Shown here: piece after piece, positions 52,195 to 63,030 of the stretch
How the letters are laid out: the number at the start of each line of letters is the position of its first letter
How positions within the stretch are numbered: the first letter of the stretch is position 1
NCBI GenBank assembly: GCA_033558025.1
Contig: JAUCEF010000013.1
Location: forward strand, 2,907,001 to 2,971,000
Length of the DNA stretch: 64,000 nt
Direction of reading: 5' to 3'
DNA from: Phytophthora sp. 'mugwort'
Lineage: Eukaryota; Oomycota; Peronosporomycetes; Peronosporales; Peronosporaceae
Notes under the pieces: generated by a model
Told to the model about the DNA's origin: nothing
The model's database searches: none
Seen by the model: only the letters and a program-made list of their open reading frames with translations
Translations under genes and position numbers: made by a program

Positions 52195-53058
52195 TTAAGT
52201 GACGAGTTCTCCACGGAAACCTGGCCTATACGATGCCATGGGATCTGTACCTGATGAAGAGGGGGTAACCGGCTCAGCTGGAAACAGGGCATGAGCAGTG
52301 GTGTCAAAGTGAAGAATTTCGCTCGACCAATCGGCTTCAAATGCCAGATTGGAGAGTGATGCCTTGAAATCTTCGTCATCACTTGTCTCCTCAATACCGG
52401 TATAGTCTAAGGGACTATGAGTCATCGCAAAATTGGGGTGACGGTGCTTCAGCTCCAACGGAACGACGGAAGAGAAGCTCGTCGGGGACAGGCAGTTATT
52501 TTCGAAATCCAAAAACATCAAGTCGTCATCGTCATCTATCGGCACCGGCGCGACTGAGAGTGAGGCTATGCCTGCCACTAACGACGACCCGCAGCCCTCC
52601 GGCGGATTCCGCAGCACGGAGCTAAACTCGTCTTCAGACAGCACAAAGCTTGAACAATCAGCAAAGTGGCCAAGCGGGCTGCTTAGGCTGCGGATTGTGT
52701 CGATGCAGCGCATCATGCGCAGCGTGAGCGGTATCGTCGAGAGGTGGATCCACAGCTGTCTGCTCGGGTTATTGAGCAGCCTCACGACCATGCGTATCTG
52801 CTGCGACGGGTTGAACGCCAATCCACAGTTACCACGCTGCTGCTGTGCTCGCAGAAAGTCCTCGAGCTTCTCCGCATCTCCAATTGTCAGGAACTGGAAC
52901 AGATTACCGCCGTACAAATCCGCGGCGTTGACGGCGCCGAACTCTGGTGCGCATGTGTCCGCCACAAAGATGAACTCGCCTGACGGGAGGCAGTAGGCGA
53001 TCCGCTTGCCGTTCGGCACCTGGTTAATCTCCAGCAGTGTGACGGTGCCCAGTCCCAT
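52195..53058 (-). CDS. Hypothetical protein with PAS-like N-terminal domain
   Basis: A protein of 287 residues from the ATG at 53058. The frame is open further upstream to 53286, but only with a GTG. Residues 1-115 read like a PAS-type fold: VTLLEINQVPNGKRIAYCLPSGEFIFV, AADLYGGNLFQFLTIGDAEKLEDFL and LWIHLSTIPLTLR. The C-terminal half is acidic and Ser/Pro-rich (PIDDDDDLMFLDFEN, EETSDDEDF), as in activation or interaction regions. A regulatory or sensor role is conceivable but not shown. It lies divergently to the EAF-domain gene with about 770 bp between ATGs. It looks intact. Confidence 0.65.
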   Translation of the reverse strand: MGLGTVTLLEINQVPNGKRIAYCLPSGEFIFVADTCAPEFGAVNAADLYGGNLFQFLTIGDAEKLEDFLRAQQQRGNCGLAFNPSQQIRMVVRLLNNPSRQLWIHLSTIPLTLRMMRCIDTIRSLSSPLGHFADCSSFVLSEDEFSSVLRNPPEGCGSSLVAGIASLSVAPVPIDDDDDLMFLDFENNCLSPTSFSSVVPLELKHRHPNFAMTHSPLDYTGIEETSDDEDFKASLSNLAFEADWSSEILHFDTTAHALFPAEPVTPSSSGTDPMASYRPGFRGELVT

Positions 53059-53828
53059 GACGACTGCAATCAAGTACTCTGTCCGAGACTGCAAGTCAGG
53101 TGCAAAGAGGCACTTGGGAAGTGACGAGGTCTGGTTGGGACTGGCGTCGTCGTCTATGGTGCGATCGACACGAGTGAGGTGACGAGTAATAGGAAATTGA
53201 CCGACTGAGTGGATCGGTCGGTGAGCCCGCACTTTCGGACCAGTATAAGAACCGGCAGAGAGAACTGATTGACAGACAGCTCGCACTAATGATAGCTTCC
53301 GGACGTACGCAGTGTGGGACCTGGCTCCCTAAAAGCGGATTGCACAATGCGCCGAGGGAGGTTGGGCGATGAGAGCGAGGAGGACGATCGGGCTGCGGGT
53401 TGCTCCGTTGGAGGGTTGAATGGTTCGACTGGTTGCACCCGTTACCGTCTGCCTGTTTGGTCAAGCTGCCGATGCAACAATGGCGAGCGATGGAACCATC
53501 GCGGATCCCGACGCCAATCCGACGACGAACCCGTGTTTGCCGCTTGGCGCCGGAATCCCGTCACTTGTGATCGCAACGATAGTTCCGGGGTATGCTTTAT
53601 CGACCAGTCATCTCAGTATAGAGAAGACGGTTGATGTTAAAAGTAAATCCTAACGGACGCGACAGGGACTGCAAGGATGGCAGGGATCGCAAGTCGCTTA
53701 TTGAACTTGCACTGCTTGTTGCCCTAGCCTATGAGACTGACGTGCTGTTGGTACAGTGTACCCTTCAAGTTGCCTCGGATTGGCTGAAAAGGCGTGGCCA
53801 GCCAAATTGTCGAAGCGATTCAACCACG
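53059..53828. promoter_or_regulatory. Bidirectional intergenic region of the PAS-like and EAF genes
   Basis: About 770 bp between the two divergent ATGs. A CCAAT-type box (gattggctg, 53779-53787) lies about 45 bp before the EAF ATG. No further site can be assigned. Confidence 0.4.
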
Positions 53829-54503
53829 ATGGCATCGGACGAGGGTGAAGAGCCGCTGCCGGCACCTCTGGATGACTGCGAGTACCCTGTAGTGCTGGGT
53901 CGGTCGCTGACGGAAACGGATGGCGAGCAGCAGCAGGAAGAGGAGGATGTGTTCGCGTCCTTCGGTTACGAGTTCCAGCCCGCGTCCGTGGACAAGAGCA
54001 CGCCCGGGCTCGTGAGTGTGGACGGTTCCAGTGGCGTGCAGGTGCTCATGGGTTCGTCTACGGGCGCGCCCGGCGGCGTGAGTTTCAAAGGCAAGCTGGT
54101 GGAGCACAAGGAGACTGACTGCCTGCTGATCTTCGACGGATCCGGCTTCCGACTCGAGCGCTGCCCGTTCTCCTGTATGCAGCTGCGGCACGTGCGTGCC
54201 CCGACTCCAAGGCGCCGTATGAAGATCCAACCCGAGCAAGCTAGCGGCAGTGCTCCGGTGGCAGTATCAGGGTTGGTCGACGCGGGTGCGCCAGTTTTAT
54301 CAAGGATAGGGACAGCTAAGACGGGAAAAAGACCTGTATGTACGCCCAAAGGAGCCCGCATCAAAAGACCCGTAGGAAGACCAAAAGGATCCGGAGCTGC
54401 GACTCCGACTGTGAAGCGACCGAGAGGAAGACCGAAAGGATCGACTAAGGCAGCAAAGAAAGCGCGGCTGGAAGCCGAAGCTAAAGCAAATAACGAGACG
54501 TGA
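53829..54503 (+). CDS. EAF-domain protein with two AT-hooks
   Basis: A single exon of 224 residues. Residues 45-125 fit the N-terminal domain of ELL-associated factors (EAF): FGYEFQPASVDKSTPG, a GGVSFKGKL strand, KETDCLLIFDGSGFRLER and LRHVR. In animals EAF proteins bind ELL and stimulate RNA polymerase II elongation within super-elongation complexes. The C-terminus carries two AT-hooks, KRPVGRPKG (about 179-188) and KRPRGRPKG (about 196-205), and a basic Lys/Ala tail, which suggests direct binding to the minor groove of AT-rich DNA. Animal EAFs instead have a Ser-rich transactivation tail. Start: ATG at 53829 after an in-frame opening without family signal. It looks intact. Confidence 0.85.
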   Translation: MASDEGEEPLPAPLDDCEYPVVLGRSLTETDGEQQQEEEDVFASFGYEFQPASVDKSTPGLVSVDGSSGVQVLMGSSTGAPGGVSFKGKLVEHKETDCLLIFDGSGFRLERCPFSCMQLRHVRAPTPRRRMKIQPEQASGSAPVAVSGLVDAGAPVLSRIGTAKTGKRPVCTPKGARIKRPVGRPKGSGAATPTVKRPRGRPKGSTKAAKKARLEAEAKANNET

Positions 54504-54889
54504 GCCGCATTGATAGTTTTTTCGTGTAGCGTGTCGACAATGCAATGCGAATTTGACAATTGCTCGAGACACTTCAGCTTTTGTCACAACGTGAATTCAT
54601 AAACTATACTACTACGTGTGCCATATCTATGGAGTCGTCACGTCACGTGACACGTGCTGAGTTGCATTGACATGACCCTATGTGTCCTGGAAACCCATTA
54701 TGTACAATACGCAAATAAAACAAAAATCCAAAAGGCACACAAATCTGAGAACATCGAGGGTGCATCATCTCTTACAAACACCAAGTCAAATCAGACCTTA
54801 AGCAGCGGGTTCTCTTTCTTCAAAGTGAAGAAAGCCCCAGTAGTCGCGAAAGAGAAACAAACTCTCGAAGTCTCTAGCACCACTCTACC
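54504..54889. other. Intergenic, EAF 3' flank and UBE2H 5' flank
   Basis: No gene recognised. An A/T-rich stretch at 54700-54740 and a cacgtgacacgtg-like palindrome near 54640-54657 (gtcacgtcacgtgacacgtg) lie upstream of the E2 gene. The cacgtg core is the usual E-box/G-box sequence. Confidence 0.4.
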
Positions 54890-55817
54890 ATGAGCAAAGC
54901 CAACAAGCGCCGCGAGACGGACGTTATGAAGCTGTGCGTGCCTGCTATGCCGGCGTCTCTTGCGCTAGTGAAGCGGACATTCCTCACCATTTGTGCTACT
55001 GTTTTTCTGGCCTTGTGCAGCATGATGAGCGACTACGAGGTGCATCTGACGGACGAGACCAAGACTAGCGACCTGGATGTCAAGTTCCACGGCCCGAAAG
55101 ACAGTGCGTGGCCCTCTAGTGAAATTATTGGCCGCGGGATCTCTCGTTTTCTGACGGCACTCTTGTGTCTGAAAAGCTCCGTACGAAGGAGGTTCCTGGA
55201 AGATCCATGTGACGCTTCCCAAGGACTACCCCTTCAAGTCGCCATCCATCGGCTTTGTGAACCGCATTTACCACCCCAATGTGGACGAAACGTGCGGTCT
55301 GTTTCTCATGATCTGCAAGAAAGATTGGTACAGGCTGACAGTTATGTTTTCTTACGTACGGTGTTCTGCTTACTGTCAGGTCGGGGTCGGTGTGTCTGGA
55401 TGTGATCAATCAAACGTGGAGCCCTATGTTCGGTGGGGCGGCTCGAGTAATTGATTGCTGCTGCCTTTTGCGGAAGAGACTCACTGTTGCGTGTGTGTCT
55501 TCAGAGCTGGTCAACATTTTCGACATGTTCATTCCTCAACTGCTTCGTTACCCGAACCCAAGCGACCCGCTGAATGGTGAGGCCGCCTCACTGCTTATGA
55601 AGGATGCTGAGTCGTACAATAGAAAAGTGAAAGGTGCGCGCAACTGATGGAGTTCTACTTGTATTTTTGAGTGTAATGTCGTGAACTGAACAGGTTGATG
55701 TGGTTTGGTTTTACTTCTTACTTTGCAGAGTACGTGTGCAATTATGCCTCCCAGCCTATTGAGATGGGCAACGACGAAGAGGACAGCGATGTCAGCGATA
55801 TGAGTGACATTGAGTAG
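54890..55817 (+). CDS. Ubiquitin-conjugating enzyme E2 H (UBE2H/Ubc8 type), six exons
   Basis: A protein of 170 residues. E2 enzymes carry ubiquitin as a thioester on an active-site Cys; the UBE2H/Ubc8 class works with the GID/CTLH E3 ligase. Exons: 54890-54933, 55021-55103, 55177-55291, 55380-55432, 55505-55633, 55729-55817; introns 72-95 nt, GT-AG. Order: [55 protein letters not shown], active-site block [17 protein letters not shown] (Cys in exon 4), [25 protein letters not shown] and an acidic C-terminal tail ending VSDMSDIE, which is diagnostic for this class. Intact. The catalytic exon is only 53 nt, so the protein is easily missed by ORF-based gene calling. Confidence 0.96.
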
Positions 55818-56091
55818 TGCTTTCACGCATACACGCTCAAACCCCGACGCTCTATAGTAGACCGACCGATCTGGCGCATGCCACTTGTATCATGGAGATT
55901 TACTTGCGACGCCACCTCCAGCATCAGCCAGATTTATCATGTCGCCCAACTGCATGTCTCGAATGTTTCCTTTCGTTATTCCTCTCGATATCGTATCAAA
56001 AAAAAAGGAATAACACTTCAATTGTTTTTATCACCTTTGCGTCCGTTTAGCATAAAATATCGAAGTCTGTGAATCCTATGTGTGGGCAGAG

Positions 56092-58167
56092 TTACTTCGA
56101 AAGGAAGTTGGAAGCATCAGCTTTTCTCTGAATGTAATGAGCATTCCTGCGAAGGTGATCGCTCATATTGTTCTCGCCATCCAGGTATGCCTCCGAGTGC
56201 AGTTTTCTGCGGTGACATCAAGAGTCAGGAGAATAGTTAGTCAAGGTGTGAAAAAGAGAATTGCATGCTAAGTAATCGATCGCACCTGAGAAACTCCGGG
56301 TTGCTGCTTATAGCCTCTTGCTCACGCTTGTCCAGCTCGTCCTTTTTCAGCGTCGCGCGCTTCGCAATGTATTCATCGCGCTGCTTGGCATCTTCCACCA
56401 TCTGCTGAGCCATATGCTGCTTTTCTTCGTCTGTCAACTCACGAGATTCCTGACGAGACGACTTGCCTAGCTTGCGTCGGCGCTCTTCTTCCTGAAGGCG
56501 TTTGGCCTCACGAGCCATTGCTAAGTACTTGGCGTTGGGCCCCAACGACGTCTCATCAACATCCTTAGATTGCACTGCACCCGCTTTGCTGATGAGACCA
56601 TACTTGCCGTCGATATCGAGAGGCTTACGTCTCGATTCTGGCTCCTTGTGCTGCCGATCATCATCACGCACTTCATCCGTCGCTCTTGCGCGCGATGAAT
56701 TGCGCTGACGGCTGCTACGCTCGTCACGTCCAGAATAGCTGTGGTCGCGCTGGCTATCATGTCGCCGACCTAAACTACGAGACCGATGCCTATCCCGATG
56801 GTCAGCCAGGCTCCGTGACCGATGTCTTTCTCGACGACTAACGGGACTGCGAGGGCGACGACTTTCGCTATGATCCACCGGACTGCGAGAGCGACATCTG
56901 TCCCGATGATCATCCTGACGTCGGCATTCATCGCGGTTATACTCTCGTGTTCTACTGCGGTGATCGAATGAGCGGCGGGTTGGTCGTGCTTGAGGTCTAT
57001 CGCGACCAAAGTCGTCACGTCGTTGGGGACTTCGACTAATGCTGCGGTCTCGTCTCTCGTGTCGACGAGGGCTGCGACTTTGAGTACGGTAATGACGGTC
57101 TCGATTCAGGCTCGGGCTACGCCGGTCTCTAGAGCGCTCATTGGAGAATCGGTCCCGTTTAGTGCGATCGGGTCTCCTCTTGACAGGGCTTTGCTCACGG
57201 CGCTCTGATTCTCGCTCCTTCTGATGCGGAAGACTGCAGTCCCGAGCTCCAGGCCGAGAGATGGAAGTTCTAGACCTACTCTCCGATCTTGAACGCGATC
57301 TTTCCCTGTCATGGTCGCGACCGTGTCCATGGTGATGCTTAGAAGGGTAGTTCTTGTCCCTGTGATCCGCCTTCTCCTCATCTTCATCCGCAATGACATC
57401 CCTCTCGTCACTCTCATCATCACCATGTTTCCTCTTCTTCTTATGTCTTCGCTTCTCCTCTCTGCGCGCATGCTTCCTTTCTTTCTTCGCAGCCTTCTTA
57501 GCTTGTTTGCGAGCTTTCTTGTCTTCTTTCAAGCGTTCCACTTCATCCTTGATCCTTTTCATCTTCACAGGATTCTTAAGAACTTGTTCACGGGCAGCCT
57601 GTTGCCTCTTCCGGATGAGCATCATCGGGTCCTCATTCAGCCGCTGGAAGGCATCATTAGCCGGCAGCGCACTCTTGGACAGCGCCAACGAGCCGTATTT
57701 GGTGGTAGTGCTCAGGTCCACGCCCCCTTTGGACGCCTTCTCATCCTCGTCCTTGTACTCCTTGCCCAGCAGATACTCCTCCGACGTCTTCTCCCGAGCA
57801 GCCGAGGGGCCTTCGTACATCCAGTCGAGGCGCTCAATGGCCGCCGACTTGTCTCCATGCGCCGCTTGCATCTGCCTCAGCTCCTGCAGCTGCCGCTCCT
57901 CCTCAATATTCTTGCGCAGCTCCGCCACCTTTTTCTCCTCGGCCGCGTGCTTCTGCTCGGCGATCCAGACCTTCTCCACATTCTGCAGATGAGCAGAAGG
58001 GGACAAAAGTTAGGTTCGCGCTCACATTCCGCTAACGAATTACGGCACATTTGGCGGAGTAATAAAGAGATAATAAGCAGAGGACGCATATAACGAGCAG
58101 TATGAGTTCCACGTACGCGTAGGTTGGCTGTGTGCCAGCTCTTCTTGGACAGGAACGCTAACGACAT
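56092..58167 (-). CDS. CWC25: Pre-mRNA splicing factor CWC25, three exons
   Basis: A protein of 620 residues. CWC25 binds the catalytically activated spliceosome and promotes the first step of splicing. Exons on the minus strand: 58117-58167, 56286-57982, 56092-56206; introns 134 and 79 nt; codon sum exact. Order: the CIR/CWC25 N-terminus MSLAFLSKKSWHTANLR-NVEKVWIAEQKHAAEEKK, then IERLDWMYEGPSAAREKTSEEYLLGKEY, a Lys-rich helix, a long Arg/Ser (RS/SR) low-complexity region (about 230-470), and the conserved C-terminal part (SLGPNAKYLAMAREAKRLQEEERRRKLG and, in exon 3, DHLRRNAHYIQRKADASNFLSK). The last exon matters: the second exon alone would end in a spurious tail. Compared with yeast Cwc25 the RS region is much enlarged, as in animals. 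Start: ATG at 58167. Confidence 0.94.
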
Positions 58168-58310
58168 CGCGCTTTGATGCTTCGCCAACTGAAGACGACC
58201 ATTAGAATCGCACTTAATTAGATTTTATGGTGTGGCCAACACAAATGGTATTTTTTCGAATCAATTATTATGGTTTGCGTCCAGTATACATGTACCGTAT
58301 CGCCCCTGTC
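58168..58310. other. 5' flank of CWC25
   Basis: No gene recognised. Confidence 0.4.
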
Positions 58311-58673
58311 CTAAGCAAACGTGAATGTCCGCATTTTGGGAAAGGTGAGAGCACTATCCGAATAGAAACTCCAGCACTCAGCACTTCCAGCTGCGCCATT
58401 GGGGGTTTGCATCACGATAGATCCAGCAGACAAGGCAGATGCTGGCCTCGCAGCATCGTCCAGAACGACCACACCGCACTGCGCTTCAAGGTATGCATGT
58501 TTAGCTTGAGCGACATCCTTGGGACAGCTGGGATCTCCAATATGCTCGCGCGTGTTTTTGAGAGCATAAAACTTACTCTTGGTCGAGTCTGTGTCGCGGG
58601 CGGTGAATCGCTGGGCAATGCAGTGTTGTACTGTAGCTGCTGCATTCAACTGGCTGGCACCAAAGGCTAACAT
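58311..58673 (-). CDS. Hypothetical protein, 120 residues
   Basis: ATG at 58673. Contains FGASQLNAAATVQHCIAQRF, KSKFYALKNTREHIGDPS and YLEAQCGVVVLDDAARPASA. There is no signal peptide or membrane span. The composition looks coding, but I recognise no family. It may be the remnant of a repeat-borne ORF, since neighbouring upstream frames lack a continuation. Confidence 0.4.
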   Translation of the reverse strand: MLAFGASQLNAAATVQHCIAQRFTARDTDSTKSKFYALKNTREHIGDPSCPKDVAQAKHAYLEAQCGVVVLDDAARPASALSAGSIVMQTPNGAAGSAECWSFYSDSALTFPKMRTFTFA

Positions 58674-59798
58674 CCGCTAAACAAGCCCAGCATATAGAGA
58701 ATCTCCGGGGTAGACCAACCTCCTCTTCTATCCATTGCGTTAAGTATTGGAATGAGTAGAAGCTACATATAAAAAGGCGGTATTGCAGACCCAACGCAGA
58801 CCAATTGTGTTCGGTTGTGTTGGAGAAATGAGCAGCTGAGAACGACTATGTTTAATACACAACCTCTCATATATACTTATATGATGTATAAAAGTGCTTA
58901 TTGTTGTGTACACAACTGGTGTACCCACATAATGTATCCATCTATCGTTTGATTGGCTATCAGTTCTAGTTGGTTCTAGTTGCTTGTGCCTTCCTAACAA
59001 CTCAATCATAACTTCTTTTACATCCTTCTACCCAAGTCTTTTCGAACCTCGGTCCTACACCTTAACAGGTTGGATGGATGTTAAAAACTGCGTCCAAGCT
59101 GTGACAGCTGCTGTCGTATTTTGAAGATCCTGTAAATCATCTAAAAAACAATACGAGCGGGCTTGGCTGCATATCACCTGATTTTGCTAAAAGATTTGCG
59201 CGGGCGTCATTTGCGATCTTTGATATTTTCTGAAGTTCCGATTTGGTAAAGCGAACAGTGATATCGGGTTGACAAAAACAGAATCTGTTTTGCCGCTTCA
59301 ATCGCGCAAAAATCAATTGATAGTGGTTTTATGCACATTGTTGCTGCTGCATTTTGTAAGGCCACGACGACTTCTGCAGGCGATCTGTAGCTCTATTCCA
59401 CATGTACGACATCATCGAGGTGCATAAGTCCGAGCATCTGGGTCCTAAGATACGGTGGTCGATACGTCGCTGGTACAGCCTATTTCTTCGCGATGGCATC
59501 ATCAACACCAAGGCATAGCACACGCGGCATCGATGCTGGTCGGACGAGGTACTCCAAGCTGTGAAGGATTACTTCACATGTCGCGCTACTTTCCATCGAA
59601 AAATTGCGTAGCCACATTGTACTGTTTTCTTCCGGAGCTACTTAACGTTTCGCCTTCTTCAAATTTATCGCATCTGAATTTCGATCTTTGAGTCGTAAAG
59701 TGCTGTCTAAATCGGCACAAAGAGCAGTTCCGGTTGAAATTAAAATATTTCGCGCAAAACTGCGACCCATCTACTCGTTTGCTAAGTAGCCGTTTTCC
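58674..59798. other. No gene recognised, about 1.1 kb
   Basis: A/T-rich with short frames only. Nothing identified. Confidence 0.45.
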
Positions 59799-60239
59799 TC
59801 AACTAGACCGCAAACGATGGGCGTCATGCGTATCGTTAGTACGGTGGTCGGGACGCAACATTAACGTTGTCGTGAAGTTGCCGTTTTGAAGAGGAAGAAG
59901 GATGTCTGTCATGGCGGGGCTGAATGTGAATGGCTTTTTGCTGGGGATCACGGAGGACACATTTACTTGAGGGTGGTTCTGTGGAGCATTCATGAGGCCC
60001 GTTGTAGCGCACTCGAATCCGTGATCTTTGTCTCGGTTGGTTGCGAATATGGATAATGCAAAACCTAAGTGTATCTCGAGTTGGAGGAGTCCGTGCATAC
60101 ATGTGGCGCTCGACAGCTTTTTCTCATACTTTATCGTCCACAGCTCATTCCGATTGAGAGTCAGGAAATCCAGAAACATGCCGACCTCGTATTTCCCTTG
60201 TATCCGTATGGTTCTGGATGTGACCATGCTCCAATGCAT
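59799..60239 (-). CDS. Hypothetical protein, 146 residues
   Basis: ATG at 60239. Reads MHWSMVTSRTIRIQGKYEVGMFLDFLTLN and LGFALSIFATNRDKDHGF, then KPFTFSPAMTDILLPLQNGNFTTTLM. There is no recognised domain; weak coding signal. It could be a fragment. Confidence 0.3.
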   Translation of the reverse strand: MHWSMVTSRTIRIQGKYEVGMFLDFLTLNRNELWTIKYEKKLSSATCMHGLLQLEIHLGFALSIFATNRDKDHGFECATTGLMNAPQNHPQVNVSSVIPSKKPFTFSPAMTDILLPLQNGNFTTTLMLRPDHRTNDTHDAHRLRSS

Positions 60240-60761
60240 TCGTCGGGTGATGATGAAGTCACGGCACTTGAGGTATAGAGGAGGTTCATTAAGAGACGAA
60301 ACATTTTATGCATTAAAAGACCTGTGGAATTGCTAAAGTAGCTAGAATCCTACGGTTTCGCTTTTCTCGCTTGTGGCGCCAGTTGACAAGCCCCCAGCTT
60401 TTCCGACCCTTTCCTGGTTCTCATCATCACCTTGCATATGATATATGTCTCGTTGCTGCATGGTGATCGATTGGAAAGTCCAGCAGCAAGTACTTCTGGT
60501 TGGGTAAACCAGTTTCACGCCGAAAGGTGCGAGGCCCGCCTGCCACTCGCCATTTAGCATCATCCGCAGAGTTGCTGTCTCTTGCTCCACTAGCTGTACT
60601 TGTTGCACTTCCAGGGCCTAGACACGTCGTGTTGGCTGTTCAACGCCATTGTTTTAGCGGTTGTGATGCCCGGAGGAGCCTCAAATGTAGCGCTATCAGC
60701 TAGCCTGGTAAGCATAAAGGTCGAGGGGATGTGCTACAATACGAGTTTACTGCCTCGTGGT
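60240..60761. other. No gene recognised
   Basis: Short frames only, e.g. 60342-60608 on the minus strand, without family signal. Confidence 0.4.
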
Positions 60762-60970
60762 CCAACCCCAGATCAGTTCCGTCGTGCTGTAGTTGCAAGG
60801 ATTGAACGAGCGCGTGTGCGTATGCATGCATACGCAACGCGCTCGTATGCATACGCGCTCGTTCGATCCTTGCAACTGTGCGCGTATGCATGCATACGCA
60901 ACACGCTCGTATGCATACGCGCTCGTTCGATCCTTTCAACTACAGCACGACGGAACTGATCTGGGGTTGG
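60762..60970. repeat. Nested foldback repeat, 209 bp
   Basis: The outer arms begin ccaaccccagatcagttccg at 60762, and the reverse complement ends at 60970. They pair for 34 bp perfectly and then, with two mismatches, to about 54 bp. Inside lies an internally repeated module: caaggat(t/c)gaacgagcgcg, gtatgcatgcatacgc and cgctcgtatgcatacgagcg-like pieces, themselves palindromic (gcgtatgcatgcatacgc occurs twice). A single strand could fold into a cruciform with several side hairpins. Confidence 0.93.
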
Positions 60971-61119
60971 GTCGTGGTTTTGGCGTACAGGAACGCCTAG
61001 AATCAGTATATTTTGTTCACCGGTTATTCCTCGGGTTTTCAAAGGCCGCTAGCGGTGTTCGGACTGTTGGGCAAAGTTGTCTATTGGTCGTCGTTCTTCG
61101 CGCGCTTCAAGTAACTTTT
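60971..61119. other. Gap before the Copia relic
   Basis: No gene recognised. Confidence 0.4.
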
Positions 61120-61770
61120 GGAGATCAATGCATATTTGGACCGCCTTCGGACCTGGTGCCACCCCCTTAAACACTTCCAAGCACTTCCCTCAACACACAG
61201 CATCTCCGCCGTGTTGGACATGACCACCGGTAAGGTGATCGTCGTGTTGACGCAGATGTGGGGGCGTGCCGACGGGGCACGGAGACGTGCCAACGCCTAC
61301 GTGAAGGCAGACAAGAAGAAAGATTTGGAGATTTACCTGCACATGCCCCAAGGCATGGAGGTAAGCGACGAGCTGCTCGCTCGTCGTGGTGTCAAGTACC
61401 TGAGCGACCTGCCACTCTGACTGCTTGAGAGGTTTTACGACTACATAAAGCAGGCAGGCCGGTTGTGGAACCTGCTGCTTCACCGTTTACGGGTTGGTCT
61501 AGGTTACAGGCAGTGCTGCACTGACAGTTGTTTGTATCACAAGCGAGACGGGGGTGGCGTCACGCTTGTGGGTGTCTACGTCGATGACCTGCTGGTCACC
61601 GGCACGAGCAGTGATCGCGTGGAGACGTTCTTCGCGGAGATGGCCGTGCTGGAGCTTAAAACTTGGGGGCAAGCTCGAAGTACCTTGGTATTGGGTTCGA
61701 GCACGACAACGACGATGAGTGGCTGCTGGAGCAGGGACAGGTGATCCAGGAAATGCTGGACAAGTTCTGA
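61120..61770 (+). pseudogene. Ty1/Copia reverse transcriptase fragment
   Basis: Coding remains in three frames: KKDLEIYLHMPQGMEVSDELL (61310-61370), QAGRLWNLLLHRLRVGLGYRQC..DSCLYHK (61448-61545, matching the Copia 'LKQA.R.WN..L...L' block) and VGVYVDDLLVTGTS (61570-61612) with the YVDD catalytic pair, then FFAEMAVLELK and after a shift SKYLGIGFEHDNDE. No integrase, RNase H or LTRs were found nearby. Truncated and inactive. Confidence 0.85.
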
Positions 61771-63030
61771 TTGTTGTCGGCGTCTCCAAAATTTTAATTT
61801 TTATAGTGACGAAGAAAAAAGTCCGAGAGTACTCTATGGAAGGAAGCTTATTCGCCTAGCAAGTTGACATCATCTCAAGATGAAAGGTTGAAGGTCTGGA
61901 ATTAGCGCCTTACACGTTATGTTTTTGTATAAAGTACTCCGGCGGTGAACTTGCAAATCCCACGGCCTCGATACTACGTATGACCGTGGCTTCCTCTGTG
62001 TCACGCCACGCCCGCTGACCGACTCGCACACCGTGTCGGCGCTCGGTATGTGCGGGTTGCCAAAGCGAGCGTACTTCACATTGACTTACTCCTTCCGCGC
62101 GTTTATCTCCAAGTGCAGTAAGCAGGAAGAATGTCTGAGTGAGGCGTATTAGCGCATGGGGGCTGGCGGTAAGGCCAAATACCTAGGAATACTCCCGCGG
62201 GGACAGGCGCTGAGGAGGCTGCCAATTTGAATCCAGTCCCTTAAATTCCCTCCGCGTATAGTTTCGTTACCAGCGACGCCGACTAAAAGGGCAGGACTAA
62301 GATGATCGCTATCCCGCCTATCCGTGCCTCCTTCACTAATAGGCAGGTGGCAGATTTCTATTTACAAATAAATTCTGGCTCAGATACCGGTACACCAGTA
62401 ATTAATGAGTATGGACATGGACACAAATATAAATTATTGCTTCACAACTATAACAATAATTGCTGCATCAATTTTGTTAGCCCTGATTGTGAGTTGTTTT
62501 GAGTGCCAATCCCTGCAATATATTTTTGGTCATCATTGCTTCGCGGTGCTCCTTCCACCCAGCTTTCCAGATCCGAAGGAGTTCCATTCAAAAGATACCT
62601 CCAGAAGCAGTGTGTCAGGAGCACCTGATGAACTAAACCCGTGGAATATCGGTGGAAGGTAAATCAAATTCTCCGTGCCGGTTGAGCTATAATGAGGTGG
62701 CATTCAGCCATTCGGCCTATTTGATGAAAATGGTTTTGTCGCGTTCTCTTTGATCGAGTGCGCCATTTTCTTGTAGGACGATGACTAGATGCAGGAACTG
62801 GCCGTGGCCTTTGTTCATTATCCACACTGCGGAGCGCAACACAACGGAAAGTGGCGATCCCGTACCTGAAATATCGCTAGATGGAGCTCAAAGCGTACGC
62901 AACTCCACTCGAGTCACGAGCTTGACAATGTTACGTTTGACAAGTTGGCGAAGCAGCCTGCGCAAAGCATTTGCCACTTTTCTTATAAAACCAAAAAATA
63001 CGATTTTATCACCACCGCCTCGGCTTGCAT
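61771..63030. other. No gene recognised, about 1.3 kb
   Basis: Scattered coding-like pieces, e.g. SVSALGMCGLPKRAYFTLTYSFRAFISKCSKQ around 62030-62120 on the plus strand, broken by stops. I cannot name them. The last part is the 3' flank of COG8. Confidence 0.4.

Noticed and set aside
57311..58093. 260-codon frame antisense to CWC25
   Set aside because: A Leu-rich shadow of the Lys/Arg/Glu-rich coding strand.
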